Below are positions 1 to 10,958 of a stretch of 64,000 bases of DNA, piece by piece (the stretch's first letter is position 1; each line of letters begins with the position of its first letter). This DNA is from Tretioscincus oriximinensis (lineage: Eukaryota > Chordata > Lepidosauria > Squamata > Gymnophthalmidae), in NCBI GenBank assembly GCA_022410635.1, contig JAJVDF010000136.1, positions 770,968 to 834,967 of the forward strand, written 5' to 3'. The notes below the pieces were generated by a model that worked only from the letters and a program-made list of their open reading frames with translations, searched no databases and was not told where the DNA came from. A program made the translations under genes and the position numbers.

Positions 1-95
1 AAGAAGAAGAAGAAGAAGAAGAAGAAGAAGAAGAAGAAGAAGAAGAAGAAGAAGAAGAAGAAGAAGAAGAAGAAGAAGAAGAAGAAGAAGAAGAA
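1..95. repeat. (AAG)n microsatellite, about 31 units
   Basis: Uninterrupted AAG units from the window edge to about 94. It abuts the reversed 3' end of a SINE whose consensus tail is (CTT)n, so it is best read as an expanded SINE tail. The true length is unknown because the window starts inside it. Confidence 0.95.
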
Positions 96-346
96 AAGAA
101 CTTGGTTCTTATACCCCGCTTTTCTCACCTTTCAAAGGGATTCAAAGTGGCTTACAAGGGTATTTTGCCCAAAGGCTTACAATCTATCTTCCCCACCAGG
201 TTGTCGTGGTTCCCATGTATCACTTGCAGTCAATTTCAATTTCTTGCAATTCATGCTTTTGAATAGCTGGGTTGGCTAGAGCTACAGTCTAGTGGAAGGT
301 GCTGACCCCTCTCCACATCCGACACAGGGCTTTGAAACCCCATTTC
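96..346 (-). mobile_element. SINE-A copy, 5' truncated
   Basis: Matches, on the minus strand, the family seen at 50423-50715: CTT tail, a TATAAGAACC-like box, then the body with AATAGCTGGGTTGGCTAG and the CACAGGGCTTTGAAACCCC B-box-like region. The A-box end of the tRNA head is missing. Confidence 0.8.
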
Positions 347-784
347 CATCCTATTTTTTATTATCTTGTGTTACACTGTCATCCTGTGAAATAAAGGCCC
401 TAGAATAGGTCAGCTCAGAGCCTGCCTAGTATAGCAGTTGCTTCTAGAAATGCTTTATGTCTACCATATTGACCACTGACAGTGGTCTGATCTAGCCCCC
501 GATTGTGGGGACTTGTGACATATTGGCTGTCTCCTCCTTTGAAAACACGTGCAGGGCTATCCTCGTCTAAATAACATTACAATACACCTTGTCTAAATAA
601 CACTTTCCAATGTAGTTAGTGTGGCCAGACCTGCTTATCCCACATTGGCCTCATCTGCCACCAGCTAGCCTGCATCAAATGTGGACAATCCCCTTTGTAA
701 AAATCTTCATTCATGAAGTGAAGGCACAATGATGATGTCAATCAGAAGACAATAGCAAAACTTTCATCTATTCTCAATTCTCTG
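347..784. other. No feature recognised
   Basis: Unique-looking AT-moderate sequence. The phrase AATAACA...CTTGTCTAAATAACA repeats twice near 568-603. No coding signal or splice-site-flanked exon seen. Confidence 0.5.
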
Positions 785-1115
785 CCTGACCCTCTAACTT
801 GCAGGTAATACCTGGCCTGCATGAATTTGTCAACCCCATGAGGACCTAAGAGGAGCCCTGTTGGACCATCCCGTGTAGCTCAACATTCTGTCCCACACAG
901 TGGTGGAGCAATTGCTTCTGGACATCTCAAACAGATGTAGAAGGCAAAACCTTTACCTGCTCTCAGTTTCCTGCAAGTAGCTCTTGGAAGCTTCCTATCT
1001 GTGTCTCCAAACTAAATGCAACCTTTAGACATAAATCTAGAAGCACTGACACGTCTATCCTCCATGAATTTCNCCAAGCCTATACTTCAATCAGCTCATT
1101 TCTTTCAAGGCTGAA
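785..1115 (-). mobile_element. Old CR1/L2-like LINE fragment
   Basis: Shows the reptile LINE phrases in antisense, for example CTGTTGGACCATCC, CATTCTGTCCCACACAGTGG and CTCTCAGTTTCCTGCAAG, also seen at 5940, 7800 and 41660. No coding capacity remains. Confidence 0.6.
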
Positions 1116-2801
1116 GAAGTCCACTTAAGCAATGGAAAGGTCAAAGGAGAAATCTGATTCTCATCCTTATGTTAATCGCTCTGTTTACCATTGAATGATT
1201 GTCTACAATTTTAAGGTTTCCTATATGCCGAAGACTAAGAGTGCAGGCACACGCGGGGTTCCATACTGCAATGGTACTTACATGATTTTAAATACTCCCC
1301 ACACAGTGACAGACGTTCAATTATCTGCCTGGAATAAACCTCTGTTGTCTCAGAATATTTTTTTTCAGACATCACAACAAAATGCCTTTATGTACTGCTT
1401 TGTTGCGGGAAAGCAGGATACCACAAGAAGACGCCAGTCAGTAGGACTGCAGAATTGGCTGGCTGACATGTGCCATATCAACTTCCTGATAATTCCTGTT
1501 ACTGAGTCCCTGCAGATTATGTAGATGGGTGGAGATGTGCAACCCACAGTCACTTTCAGATTGTGGGTTATAGGGGAGGGGGCAGACCCCTCTCTTCCCC
1601 ACACCATGCCCCCATCCAGACCCATAACATTGCTGACTTTTCCGTGTCCTCACCAACACTATCTCTTCTAATCCTCCCTTTCCTCTTTTTGTTTTTCACT
1701 TCATGTTTTAACAAAAGTGAGGAATCTTTATTTTGCCAGGAGAGCATAATGGTTCCTCAGGGAATATGTCAGCTGTTGGATCAAATGGATCAAATGGTTC
1801 CTCGGGGAGCAAGCTATAGGCCATATCCAGGGCCCAGGCCTTAGGTTCCCCTTCCCTGCTCTAAGAGGACTCAGTTCAGTGGAAATCATTCCATCCCATC
1901 ATTGGGAAAGCAAATAGGGGGAAACCAATGGTAGTATTCTGCCATCTTGGTTGGCATGGAGAGCTTGTATGGTTACTAAAAAGAGTGACCATACATGTGT
2001 GAATGGCAGCATTCTCACACATCCAGGGATTTTGTGCAAAATCCCCAGATGAGCAGGACCACATGCTGGTGACCCGGTAACATCGCCACGTGTTTGTGGC
2101 ACCACTGCTACTTTGTCTTGCGGTGACCAAAGCGACCATCGCGTAACAATTGATTACATGACGGCTGTTTATAGTGGAAGGAAGGTATGTGTGGATGTAA
2201 CCCAAGTATATAAATATGTACAAAGCAGATGAAAGAAAAGACTGGACATGGGAGCCCAGGTTCAGATCACAGACAGAAGAGAGATAATGACGGGCTCTTC
2301 ATCTTTTTGAAATAGGGGGCAACAGCCGAACTGGAAGCAGAAGAGTGGCACAGCTTCCATTTCTAACCCCTCAACCACAACAATGTGATTTTATGATCTA
2401 CTAGCTAAAAGCCCAATGTCGATCATGTTCAAAACTAAGCATGTGCTTTACCATGCTATAGCTTTTCATGTTACAAAGACCATTCCCTACTTTCCTTCCT
2501 TCCTTCCATCCCTCTATCCTTCTTTTACCACTTTGTGTTGTTGTGTGTGTTTTTGGACCGAAAAGCTGCTGCCTTTGGTCCACATGAGTGCTGTGGCTGC
2601 CATTTTGTTTTGTTTTTCTGTTCAGCCCTCTAATCAGCAAAGGAGGGAGGCGGGATTTACCGCACCCTCATTCTCTCACTGGTGGGATGATTGTTTTTTC
2701 CTAATTATATATGATGATAGGTATGAGTGAGGTGAATTAAAATCAGTCAACTGATAAATGGTTGGCGTGAAAGTCCTTCCAACGAAAGTAAAACTCTTTA
2801 C
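1116..2801. other. ADGRL3 intron sequence, no recognised element
   Basis: Open frames here are short and overlap on both strands without family similarity. A short near-duplication of ATGGTTCCTC(A/G)GGGA lies at about 1749 and 1794. The next ADGRL3 tail exon (expected SRIRRMWND...) was looked for and not found. Confidence 0.5.
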
Positions 2802-2927
2802 CTGTGAGCCTGTGGAATATCGTCCAGGTGTTCGTGACCCAGATGTTTTCCCTGAGCCGATGGAGCTCTCTGTACTTTTCCCACTACAACAGTGTGTACG
2901 CAGACATTTCCCATATTCTTTACGCAC
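2802..2927 (-). CDS. ADGRL3: ADGRL3 exon: membrane-proximal cytoplasmic tail
   Basis: This 126-nt exon encodes 42 residues beginning VRKEYGKCLRTHCCSG and ending GSRTPGRYSTGSQ. It directly follows the TM7 exon and forms the first part of the cytoplasmic tail, with a Cys pair (HCC) that could be palmitoylated (inference) and a Ser/Thr/Gly-rich stretch. The acceptor is TTGCTTAG before GTGCGT and the donor is CACAG followed by GTAAAG. Both ends are phase 0, so the exon can be skipped or joined without a frame change. The polypyrimidine tract before the acceptor is poor (AT-rich over about 25 nt), unlike the other exons here. Beyond the donor the frame runs through intron and soon stops, so that extension is not coding. 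Confidence 0.95.
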
Positions 2928-3710
2928 CTAAGCAATTAAATGATAATAATCATTAGCAGGAAACCAATTCTTCAGTAATGAAAAACTGATCTTGTTTTTG
3001 TCGATGGAAGAAAATCCATTAAAAACCCCTGTTGGCTTTCAACATTTGTTAATTTTTTTTAAAAAAAATTAAGACACAAGCAGGATTTTCTTTATGGATA
3101 TTCATGCACATCTTCAAACCTGCCAAGTCAAATCAAAATAATGCAGAATAAATGGATTATTAGGTTTATGGCTGAAAATCCTTGTCCTTTGAGATGAAAG
3201 GGAAATTCAATAAAATTTGTTGCTTTCTGGCAATGTTGTAAGAAAAGAAAAACCTTGTTACATGTATGAAATGTAGATATATATATACAATTTTCAATTC
3301 TTTTCTTGCCCATCTGGGGAAAATATAAGCTATGTACTTCTACCCTTCTAATTTTCATCCCCACGGTTTCTTGCAGTTCTTTTTCTACTTTTAAGATACT
3401 ATAATCAAAACTTCATGTACTGATAGATACTAACGTCAACACATGAAAATGGCTCTTCAGTGAAATAACAATGAAGAAGGATTTTGACTGTTGTGGTTTT
3501 TACCAGGGAAACAAATATTACAACTTACACATCTTTTATTGATTTCATATTCTGTAACAATTTTTNGGGGATAATTAAATAAAGAAGAAGAAAAAATTAC
3601 AAGGTGCTGAAAATGTTGATTTGGCAAACTGATGCCAGAGAGTAGTGTGACAGAAAATGGAATATGACCCCATTTGGACAAGACTGCATCCAGATATTGG
3701 TTAAACTTCG
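2928..3710. other. Intron sequence next to exon 2802-2927
   Basis: AT-rich sequence with a short T/A tract at 3052-3069 and (TA)n at 3277-3288. No repeat family recognised. Confidence 0.5.
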
Positions 3711-3779
3711 TTGGAGGTCCCTTCCAACTCTATGACCCTGAAGGTACTTTCCAACTCTATGGTTCTGTGATTCTATCCC
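3711..3779 (+). mobile_element. CR1 3' end fragment
   Basis: Carries GGAGGTCCCTTCCAACTCTATG twice in degenerate form and ends GGTTCTGTGATTCTAT, the octamer-repeat end typical of CR1. Only the terminal part remains. Confidence 0.65.
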
Positions 3780-4625
3780 AGTTCTTATGCAGTAACCGTA
3801 TCATAGCTATATCTTGAGTTTTAGAAGGAAAGAAGAGTTGATGGGTAATCAGGCACATTTTCAAATTATTCTTCCATATTAAAAGTTCTGCATTGCAGAA
3901 AGAAATTTAAACTCTGAAATTAATGTTAATGTTGTCACCGTAGAAATACATGCCTAAATAAAATAGTTTCTTTAGTGATCTTAATATCATTTCTCTGAAA
4001 AATGAAGTCACCAGAATTAGTTATAACAGTAATCAATAATATACAATTAAAACCAGGACAGAAAGCATTACTAATATAAAGAGACTAGAGAAACCAGTTA
4101 AGAAAGTAATGAAACTGTTGGATGAAGAGAACTGTACTTTTAAATATATATATATTTAACCAAAGACAGAGGAAATCTCAACCAACTGGGAAATCAACAA
4201 TCTCTTTGCTTTAGTCTTCTGAAGGAAAAAAAGAAATTAATTTAGTCTGTAGAACCTGCATGGGAAATCAAAGAATTGTGAAATTCATGCTATGAAAAAG
4301 ATGTTGGTACCAGAATACTTAGTAACTTGGAATGAATCAGAATCAGCAGACTTGACAAATGCAAAGAATCTTCAAAGAATTTGATGGAAAGGCTGAAAGA
4401 TAATTTTGTATCTTGCAATAATCTTTGAAAAACAAGATGTTAAGAAAGCGGGAAGACAGGAACCCACTTCTACCTGTCAAAGTTTTCATAATCCAAGAGT
4501 CTTTTATGGGTGGTTTTTAAGAATCATCCGACATTAAACGATAAAGTATTGTTTTTTTAATGCCACCAAAGAAGAAATGTAAGATTCTGTGGAATCCTCA
4601 TAAGGGACTTATGTGGATATTTATG
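3780..4625. other. Intron sequence, no recognised element
   Basis: AT-rich, with (TA)n at 4144-4156. No coding or repeat-family signal identified. Confidence 0.45.
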
Positions 4626-5060
4626 TATTTATGTATTTGGATTTCTATCCATCCCAATACCCAAGGGTTCCAGAGCAGATCATAGTAATAAAAATAAAAA
4701 ATACAACAACCATAAAAAAGTACAATCAGTAAATCAACAACAGTTGAAAGTTAACTTTCTAACTTGCAGGGATATTTTGCAGGAATAAATGTAAGTAAGT
4801 AAGTAAATAGTGTGTGAAAATAGGAGAGAAACCATTTCCTCAACCAAAGGTCAAGGCAAAGAGATAACTTCAAGGGTTTTCTAAAAATCTGGAAAGAAGC
4901 AGCTTAGCGTATCTCCAAAGGAGGATTGTTCCACAGTTTAGGGGCCACTACTGAAAAGTCTTATCATGAGTTCTCACCCCCTTACCACAGGGAATGATGG
5001 AACACCCAGCATGACCTCTTCTTCAGAGCTTTAGGGTACAGGTTGGTCAATATGGAACAA
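4626..5060 (-). mobile_element. L2-like LINE 3' region
   Basis: Begins with a TTTAT-type tail and TTTCTATCCATCCCAATACCC, the reverse of the LINE end GGGTATAGGGTGGGATA. It continues with AACCAAAGGTCAAGGCAAAG and GTTCCACAGTTTAGGGGCCA, phrases shared with 16010-16240, 32165-32345, 53838-54130 and 60808-61120. Confidence 0.6.
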
Positions 5061-5077
5061 AGCGTTCCTTTAGATAT

Positions 5078-5302
5078 TTTGTTATTTATTTGTACTTACA
5101 ACCTGCCCTATATCCAAAGGTCTCACAGCAGCCAGCCCAAAAGCTATGTGCAACACAGCTTTTGCTGCCAGGGCTGAGAGAGGTCTAAAGAACTGTGACT
5201 GGCCCAATGACACCCAGCTGGATTCATGGATGAGGGTGGAACTGAACTGGGAGACTACCAGATAAGAGTTCAACACTCTAACAAACTGGCTCTCTTGTTT
5301 AT
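5078..5302 (-). mobile_element. SINE-B copy
   Basis: Antisense copy of the tRNA-derived family best seen at 10467-10713. Tail TTATTTATTTGTACTTA, body with CTGTGACTGGCCCAA, and tRNA-like head ending AACAAACTGGCTCT. Confidence 0.85.
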
Positions 5303-5744
5303 CTGGTTGCACTTATTTTAGGTTTTGAAAAATATTTTGTTTTTCAGTCTTCAAACCATCTCTGTTATCATCTGAATTATACGTGAAACAGGCTTAGGCC
5401 CTGGCTGTTATTCCAGGATGTATCTCACAATGTATCTCATCTATGGCTGGTCTCACAATTTTTATGGTGTTCTCACTGCAAGGTTGCCAGATGTGGGTCC
5501 ACATCTGTCCAATAGTTTGCCTGGAAACCTTGGTTACTAAGTCTCCTTGCTTACGTATAGGATTAAATCTAGAAAAGATCATGATATACTATCCTCATTC
5601 GTTTCTAAGGTGCTACTGATAAATAATAGATAAACTAAACGTTTGTTTATAATACCCTTTTTAGCAAAGGGCACTACTAGTAAGGCTGCAGAGAATCAGG
5701 CAGACTAACATCAGAAGTCCTTTGGAAGGGTGTGTATACAGGAA

Positions 5745-5776
5745 CCTGGAGTTTCCTAGAGCCAGGAAACTCCAGG
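5745..5776. repeat. Perfect 13-bp inverted repeat (hairpin)
   Basis: CCTGGAGTTTCCT, six-base loop AGAGCC, then AGGAAACTCCAGG. It lies just outside the 11-bp duplication of the neighbouring Penelope unit, so it is not part of that insertion. Confidence 0.9.
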
Positions 5777-5793
5777 TGTGTCATAAGAACATA

Positions 5794-5924
5794 ATTGTCA
5801 ATTTCAGAGAAATAGCCGTGTTCGTCCAGTAGAAAGTCCAGCAAAGGGGCCAGTAGCACTTTGAGACTAACTTGAGAAAAGTGGGTAGCATAAGCTTTCG
5901 TAGACAGGTCTACTTCTTCAGGCG
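5794..5924 (-). mobile_element. Short Penelope-like unit with 11-bp target duplication
   Basis: A 131-bp insertion flanked by ATAAGAACATA at 5783-5793 and 5925-5935. In element orientation it begins at CGCCTGAAGAAGTAG (the ribozyme-like core) and ends CGTGTT-type ACGGCTATTTCTCTGAAATTG. It split an older CR1-like LINE whose terminal AAGAACATAAGA sequence is the target. It matches the terminal region of the longer copy at 56758-57232. Confidence 0.85.
5886..5921 (-). ncRNA. Hammerhead-ribozyme-like core, best-preserved copy
   Basis: Read on the minus strand: CTGAAGA, an extra A, helix II GTAGAC/GTCTAC, GAAA, a 2-bp helix III GC-TTAT-GC, then TA. This fits CUGANGA...GAAA...UH, and U16.1 is retained here, unlike most copies in the window. 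The extra A before helix II departs from the textbook core. Hammerheads are known in Penelope-like elements; activity of this copy is untested. Confidence 0.6.
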
Positions 5925-6475
5925 ATAAGAACATAAGAGAGCCGAGCTGAATCAGGCCACAGGCCATCTAGTCCAACTTTCCTTCTCATACAGTGGCGCA
6001 CTAAACGCAGCTGGGCAATCTTAAACAGATGGAGTCAAAACCTTCAACTTGTCTCAACTCCCTGCAAATTGTGTCTCAGGTATACTGCCTGTTGCTCTTT
6101 TTCCCTTGTCTACCCTAACTCTTTGCCTAACAGTTTCAAAGAGTCACAGAGTTGTGTGACAGAGAAAATATTTTTTTCTCTATTCACCTTCTCCATCCCG
6201 TGTATGATTTTATACACTTCAATTTGACCTCTTAAACACCATTTTCAAGGCTAAAGAGTCCAAGATGTGGCAACCTGATTTCATAAGGGACTTTGTTCCA
6301 GCCTCTTGATCATTCTCATTGCTCTTTTGTACACCTTTTTCCAGTTCCACAGTCTTTTCTAAGGTGTGGTGACCAGAACTGTACACAGTATTCTGAACGT
6401 GGCCTCTCCATAAATTTATAAAGTTAACTTTGATATGGAAACCTTGGGTACTAGTCTGTCTTCCTTACATGTTCC
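5925..6475 (-). mobile_element. CR1-like LINE fragment, interrupted by the Penelope unit
   Basis: Antisense phrases AACATAAGAGAGCC...ATCAGGCCACAGGCC, then a decayed reverse transcriptase end region around GACCAGAACTGTACACAGTA and CTCTCCATAAATTTATA. Its tip (5783-5793) lies on the other side of the inserted unit. Confidence 0.75.
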
Positions 6476-6885
6476 TTAAAATTCTGGTCAAAGAGATTGC
6501 TTTGCTTTCGTCTGACAACCGTTCCAAATATGTACAACAGAAACCACCCTACAACTAGCAAAACGCAAGGAAATATTTAAAACATTTTTAATTACAATGC
6601 AAAAACATGAACTGTGAAATAAATAGCAAAAAATTAAGTGATAAACCATGGAATCAATAGTGGGAAAGCATGCAAAACATCCTCAAACACTGAAAAATAT
6701 GCACATAAACATCTGGTTATAACAAGCAGCAAAACTTCTTGGGGAAGATAAGGATTATAGCAATTTAGTAAGAAGTAGCTAGAGAAAAGACCTTTATGCA
6801 CACGTCTGAGGAATAGTACAAGTGATTAGCAGGAGTAGAGCATTCATATTACTGATTGTTTTCTATTTCCCAATCACTCCACAAG

Positions 6886-7421
6886 TAGGCTGACCAGATG
6901 CCCCCTTTTGGGGGGGAGGGGAAACCTGGTTTTGGGGTGTCCAACCCCCCCTCCTGCCCCCCCCCCGCGCCATTTCCCTGGTTTTTGCTGAGGGAAAAAA
7001 TATTTTTTAAAAATTCCCCACACCACCACTAGGGGACTCTGGCAACCAGGGACAGCTCCTGAAGGCACCCTCCCCTCAGTAAAAAATAAAAATTCTTATG
7101 CACTTCAAACAATTCTCACACACTTAAAAAAATGATTTTTTTAAACAATACACTGCACCACCACTAGGGCTCTCTAGCAACCAGGGCCAGCTCCTGAAGG
7201 CACCCTCCCCTCTGTAAAAAAATTAATTCTGATGTACTCCAAAAATTCTTGCACAGTTTAAAAATTCTCGCACACTTAAAAAATTCTCACGTGCTTCACA
7301 CATTTCTCGGGCGGGAATTTCGGAAGGGAATGCATGTTGGTGGGTAATTTGCATATTTATGAATATGCAAATTAGCATGAATATTAATTACCCTAGTTTG
7401 GCCTCAGAAAATCTGGTTAAC
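6886..7421. mobile_element. hAT-type MITE family 1, long form, copy 1
   Basis: Starts TAGGCTGACCAGATG and ends near AAAATCTGGTTAAC, flanked by TCCACAAG at 6878-6885 and 7422-7429 (8 bp). Inside, a segment containing CACCACCACTAGGG...CCTCCCCTC occurs twice (about 7020-7080 and 7153-7215). A perfect 11-bp palindrome with ATTTGCATATT/AATATGCAAAT sits at 7347-7372. The 58573-58962 copy is the same long form in reverse. No transposase. Confidence 0.9.
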
Positions 7422-7440
7422 TCCACAAGCATTACTTTAA

Positions 7441-7515
7441 AACTTAGCCTTCGGTGGATCACATTTAAGTGCAAGGACTGAATCCAGGACCTTCGGTGTT
7501 CTGCATGTCACGTAA
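7441..7515 (-). mobile_element. Possible tRNA-derived SINE head fragment
   Basis: Revcomp contains GCAGAACACCGAAGGTCC and GGATTCAGTCC, resembling the B-box region of the Sauria-type SINE head. No body or tail follows, so assignment is weak. Confidence 0.35.
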
Positions 7516-7784
7516 TATGTTTTTGTCCAATGGCAGGGAAGAATAAGCACCCAGGCATGAAAAACCAAGGACAAGCATAGAATACAGCCTTTGCACTTCC
7601 TTCTCCTTGGCCAGGAGCAGGAACGATTCCACCTGGGACAGTGTGGAAAGTAAGTCAGTAACGTTAAGTCAGTAACAGGGNATGGTTCCCAGAGACATTT
7701 TCTGATAACAGGGGCAACAGAGCCCTATATTTTAAGGTCACACAGGTGGTAAAAGCAAGTCCCCTATGTAAACACAGAAGAAGA

Positions 7785-8010
7785 AAGGATGAATATTGGT
7801 GTCCTGCCTAGCTACTTCCGCATTCCATCTCAACCGATGGTTGACCAGTGGTTTCTGGGCATCTCAAGCAGGAAGACAAAGGAAAAACCTTCAACTGCTC
7901 TCAATTCCTTGCGGTTGGTATTTAGAGTCATCTTACTTGTGTTTCCAACTTGGAGGCAGTATTCAGAATTCCTGCTCCTAGTCTACAAGTCTAAAATACA
8001 AAGGCTGTAT
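7785..8010 (-). mobile_element. CR1/L2-like LINE fragment
   Basis: Antisense phrases CAACTGCTCTCAATTCCTTGC and TTGGAGGCAGTATTCAGAATTC are shared with other decayed LINE ends in the window. No frame survives. Confidence 0.5.
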
Positions 8011-8260
8011 TCTAGCCTTTCTGTGCTTCGCATGGCTGTCTTCCTCCCTCTCACTATGATTGGATGAAAACATGTCACATGACACGTAGAGCACAGAAAT
8101 GCGAAATGCAGCATTCACACTTCCTGCAGGAATGTTTCCACAGTGTAGGAATGATTGGGGATTGCTTGATAGGAGGCCACACAAGCTGCCTTTATTGTAN
8201 GATTTGGGGATGTTTGGAGATTATAGGGATGTGAATAGTGATGTGAATATTCTGTTCCTG

Positions 8261-8613
8261 CTAAAAGAGAAGACTGAGATAGCTGCCTACTAATAATACC
8301 TGAAGGACTGCCACAGAGCAGAGGGATCAGCATTGTTCTCATTGGCACATGGAAGGACTAGAAACAATGGGATGAAACTGCAAGGGAGGAGATTTAGATT
8401 AGATATCAGAAATAACTTTCTAACAGTCAGGGTGATAAGCCAGTGGAACAGGCTGCCACGCGAGGTGGTGAGTTCGCCATCAGTGGAAGTCTTCAAACGG
8501 AGGCTGGACAGTCATCTTCGTGGGATGGTTTAATGTGTCCTGCATTAAGCAGGGGGTTGGACCCCATGACCCTGGAGTTGCTTTCCAACTCTATAATTCT
8601 ATGATTCTATGAA
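8261..8613 (+). mobile_element. CR1 LINE 3' end with ORF2 C-terminal remnant
   Basis: Frame 8333-8533 encodes a typical CR1 ORF2 C-terminus: RRFRLDIRNNFLTVRVISQW then NRLPREVVSSPSVEVFKRRL. A short 3' UTR follows with GGTTGGACCCCATGACCC, ending ATTCTATGATTCTATGA, the octamer end of CR1. The element is truncated far downstream of the catalytic RT motifs, so it is dead. At least six further copies of this end occur in the window. Confidence 0.9.
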
Positions 8614-8635
8614 ACTTCTATTCCTCACTCCAAGT

Positions 8636-8882
8636 GGAAGAAGGAGGAGAAGGTGAAAAAGGCTGGTTTTTATACCCCACTTTTCTAAACCCAAAGGGTT
8701 TCAAAGTGGCTTCCACAATCTTCTGTTCTTCTGTTCACAACAGACACCTTTGTAAAGTAGGTGGGGCTGAGAGAGCTCTGAAGAACTGCAACTAACCCAA
8801 GGTCCCACAGCTGGCTTCATGGGGGAGTGCAGAATCAGACTGGGAGACTGTCAGATGAGAATAGGGCACTGTAACTAGCTTT
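8636..8882 (-). mobile_element. SINE-C copy
   Basis: Purine-rich (GGAGAA) tail, then TTTTTATACCCCACTTTTCT, ACAGACACCTTTGTAAAGTAGG and the degenerate tRNA-like head. Same family as 44845-45067, 52831-53042 and 62245-62508. Confidence 0.8.
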
Positions 8883-9662
8883 TCAGTTCCTTTCTGAGCT
8901 TCACAAACTCTCTCATCAACCCCTTTCACTGCCTAGTGGGGGAAAAGGCCATTGAAGTAGCTCTAGAAGTATCAGCCTTTGATGACCAACATCTCTGAGC
9001 GTTATGCAGTTTAGCACAGGCTGTCGGGAAGGAGTTAATAACACCCTCAGCTGTGCCGAAATGCTAGCACATTAATATTAACATCCTTACTTATGTGTGG
9101 TAGCACTTTTATATTTATTCATTTTCCACCTTCCTCACTTGCCACAAGATAAATAGGACTGAGCGTGGTGTTTTGAGACGCTATTACTCTTATAAGAAAA
9201 GATATAGTGATGTAGTGCTGATAAAGTTTTTATGGGTTAGAAGGACAATTCTTAAAAAGAGACGGAGCAGAAAGCTAGCTGAGCTGGAACAGCTATGAGC
9301 TATTACACTGAGCATCTCTTTAAAAGAAAATTTATTTCTCANTGTGTACTACATAGTTAAAAATGATAGCGCCCAGCGCTACGTATCGGCCTTAAGAATT
9401 AACTGTGCCAGATGAATCAGGAGCAGATGTTTTGGGATAAGGGAGAGCCATAGCTCTTCCAGGAATATGTGACAATCCGTTTTTAATATCAAAACATGAA
9501 GAATGTGTCCAGATGAGGAGTTTTTGTGAACCATGAGATAGCGTCATAATGACTAATAAGTCATTACCCAGNAGTGTTCTAGCAGTCCGTTTTAATACGT
9601 TTTCCTCATAGGGTGCATCTATGTGGTTATGTTCTGTGCTGCTACATCTATATTTATTTATT
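8883..9662. other. Intron sequence, no recognised element
   Basis: Two isolated n bases at 9342 and 9572. No family or exon signal seen. Confidence 0.45.
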
Positions 9663-9958
9663 TAGAATCATAGAATCATAGAGTCGGAAGGGACCTCCAG
9701 GGTCATCGGGTCCAACCCCCTGCTCAATGCAGGATTCACTAAACCATCCCAGACAGATGACTGTCCAGCCTCTGTTTGAAGACTTCCAGGGAAGGCGAAC
9801 TCACCACCCCCTGTGGCAANCTGTTCCACTGGTTTATCACCCTGACTNTTAGAAAGTTTTTTCTGATATCTAATCTAAATCNCCTCCTTTGCAGTTTCAT
9901 CCCATTGTTTCTAGTCCTTCCATGTGCTAATGAGAACAGTGCTGATCCCTCTGCTCTG
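9663..9958 (-). mobile_element. CR1 LINE 3' end
   Basis: Begins with two TAGAATCATAGAATCATAGA octamers and continues into the antisense of the ORF2 C-terminus. It ends abruptly where SINE-B begins at 9959. Confidence 0.9.
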
Positions 9959-10205
9959 TTTGTACTTTATTTGTACTTGTATCCCACCCTATACCCAAAG
10001 GTCTCAGGGCGGCCAACCATATAGTGGAGCACATAGCTTTTGTTGCTTTCTCCACAACAGATACCCTGTGGAGTAGGTGGGGCTGAGAGAGTTNAAAGAA
10101 CTGTGACTGGCCCAAGGTCACCCAGCTGGCTTTCATGGAGGAATGGGGAATCGAACTGGGAGACTACCAGGTACGAGTCCAACACTCAACCACTACATCA
10201 AACTG
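9959..10205 (-). mobile_element. SINE-B copy adjoining CR1
   Basis: TTTATTTGTACTTGTATCCC tail, GGCGGCCAACCAT, then the antisense tRNA head (GAATCGAACTGGGAGACTAC) to ACTACATCAAACTG. Confidence 0.88.
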
Positions 10206-10466
10206 TGGTGCTACAATGAACTTTAGTGGGTTATGGGGTTGCAATCCACAAGCATTTGGAGACATTTTCTTCCCTGTGAATTTGCCTGCAAGTGGTAGCT
10301 TCCAATAGACTCGCATGCATCTAGCAGATTTCAAAAAAATAACAGTGGTAGTCTGGANCCTGAATAACTAGCAATGGGGTCTTGTAGCTAATTAGAGACT
10401 TACAAAATTTAGTCAGCATGAGATTTGGAAGGCATGTCTACTTGTTCAGATGGATGGATGGATAGA

Positions 10467-10713
10467 TGTAGTGGTTAGAGTGTTGGACTCGGATATGGTA
10501 GTCTCTCGGTTCGATTCCCCACTCATCCATGAAAGCCAGCTGGGTGACCTTGGGCCAGTCACAGTTCTTTAGAACTCTCTCAGCCCCACCTACTTCACAG
10601 GGGGTCTGTTCTGGAGAAAGCAACAAAAGCTATGGTTGCACCCCACCNCCCCGAGACCTTTGGGTATAGGGTGGGATATAAGTACAAATAAATAATAATA
10701 CAATAATAAATAG
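10467..10713 (+). mobile_element. SINE-B copy, most complete sense copy
   Basis: Sense head GTAGTGGTTAGAGTGTTGGA (A box) and GGTTCGATTCCCC (perfect B-box consensus), conserved body GGGTGACCTTGGGCCAGTCA, and tail GAGACCTTTGGGTATAGGGT with AAATAAATAATAA. The B box shows tRNA ancestry. The tail matches the L2-like LINE ends at 11490-11560 and 39850-39915. Confidence 0.92.
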
Positions 10714-10757
10714 ATGGATGGACGGACGGATGGATAGATAGATGGATGGATAGATGC
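10714..10757. repeat. GGAT/GATA/GGAC tetranucleotide repeat
   Basis: Mixed units of GATG, GACG and GATA directly after the SINE tail. A short GGAT run also precedes the SINE at 10449-10466. Confidence 0.85.
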
Positions 10758-10958
10758 ACCCAGCATCGAAAATGTACTTTGCCTCTGGTGGCAACAAGAC
10801 ACCAAAACAGTTCTGTCTTGGGCATCGGGAATTCTCACAATACTTTCCCTGAGCATGGTTATTACGGGATATCAATTTCTATTGGTTGGACAAGGTATTG
10901 CCCCTGCCCACGTAGAAGTTGGACAACAAGAAGTGTTTTCTTTTTAATGGAAAGATAA

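Noticed and set aside
2676..2801. Downstream extension of the tail exon (VKSFTFVGR...)
   Set aside because: Begins exactly at a GT donor and has no match to the latrophilin tail.
10467..10560. tRNA gene
   Set aside because: A and B boxes are present but belong to a SINE head; no cloverleaf acceptor stem closes and the body continues as SINE.
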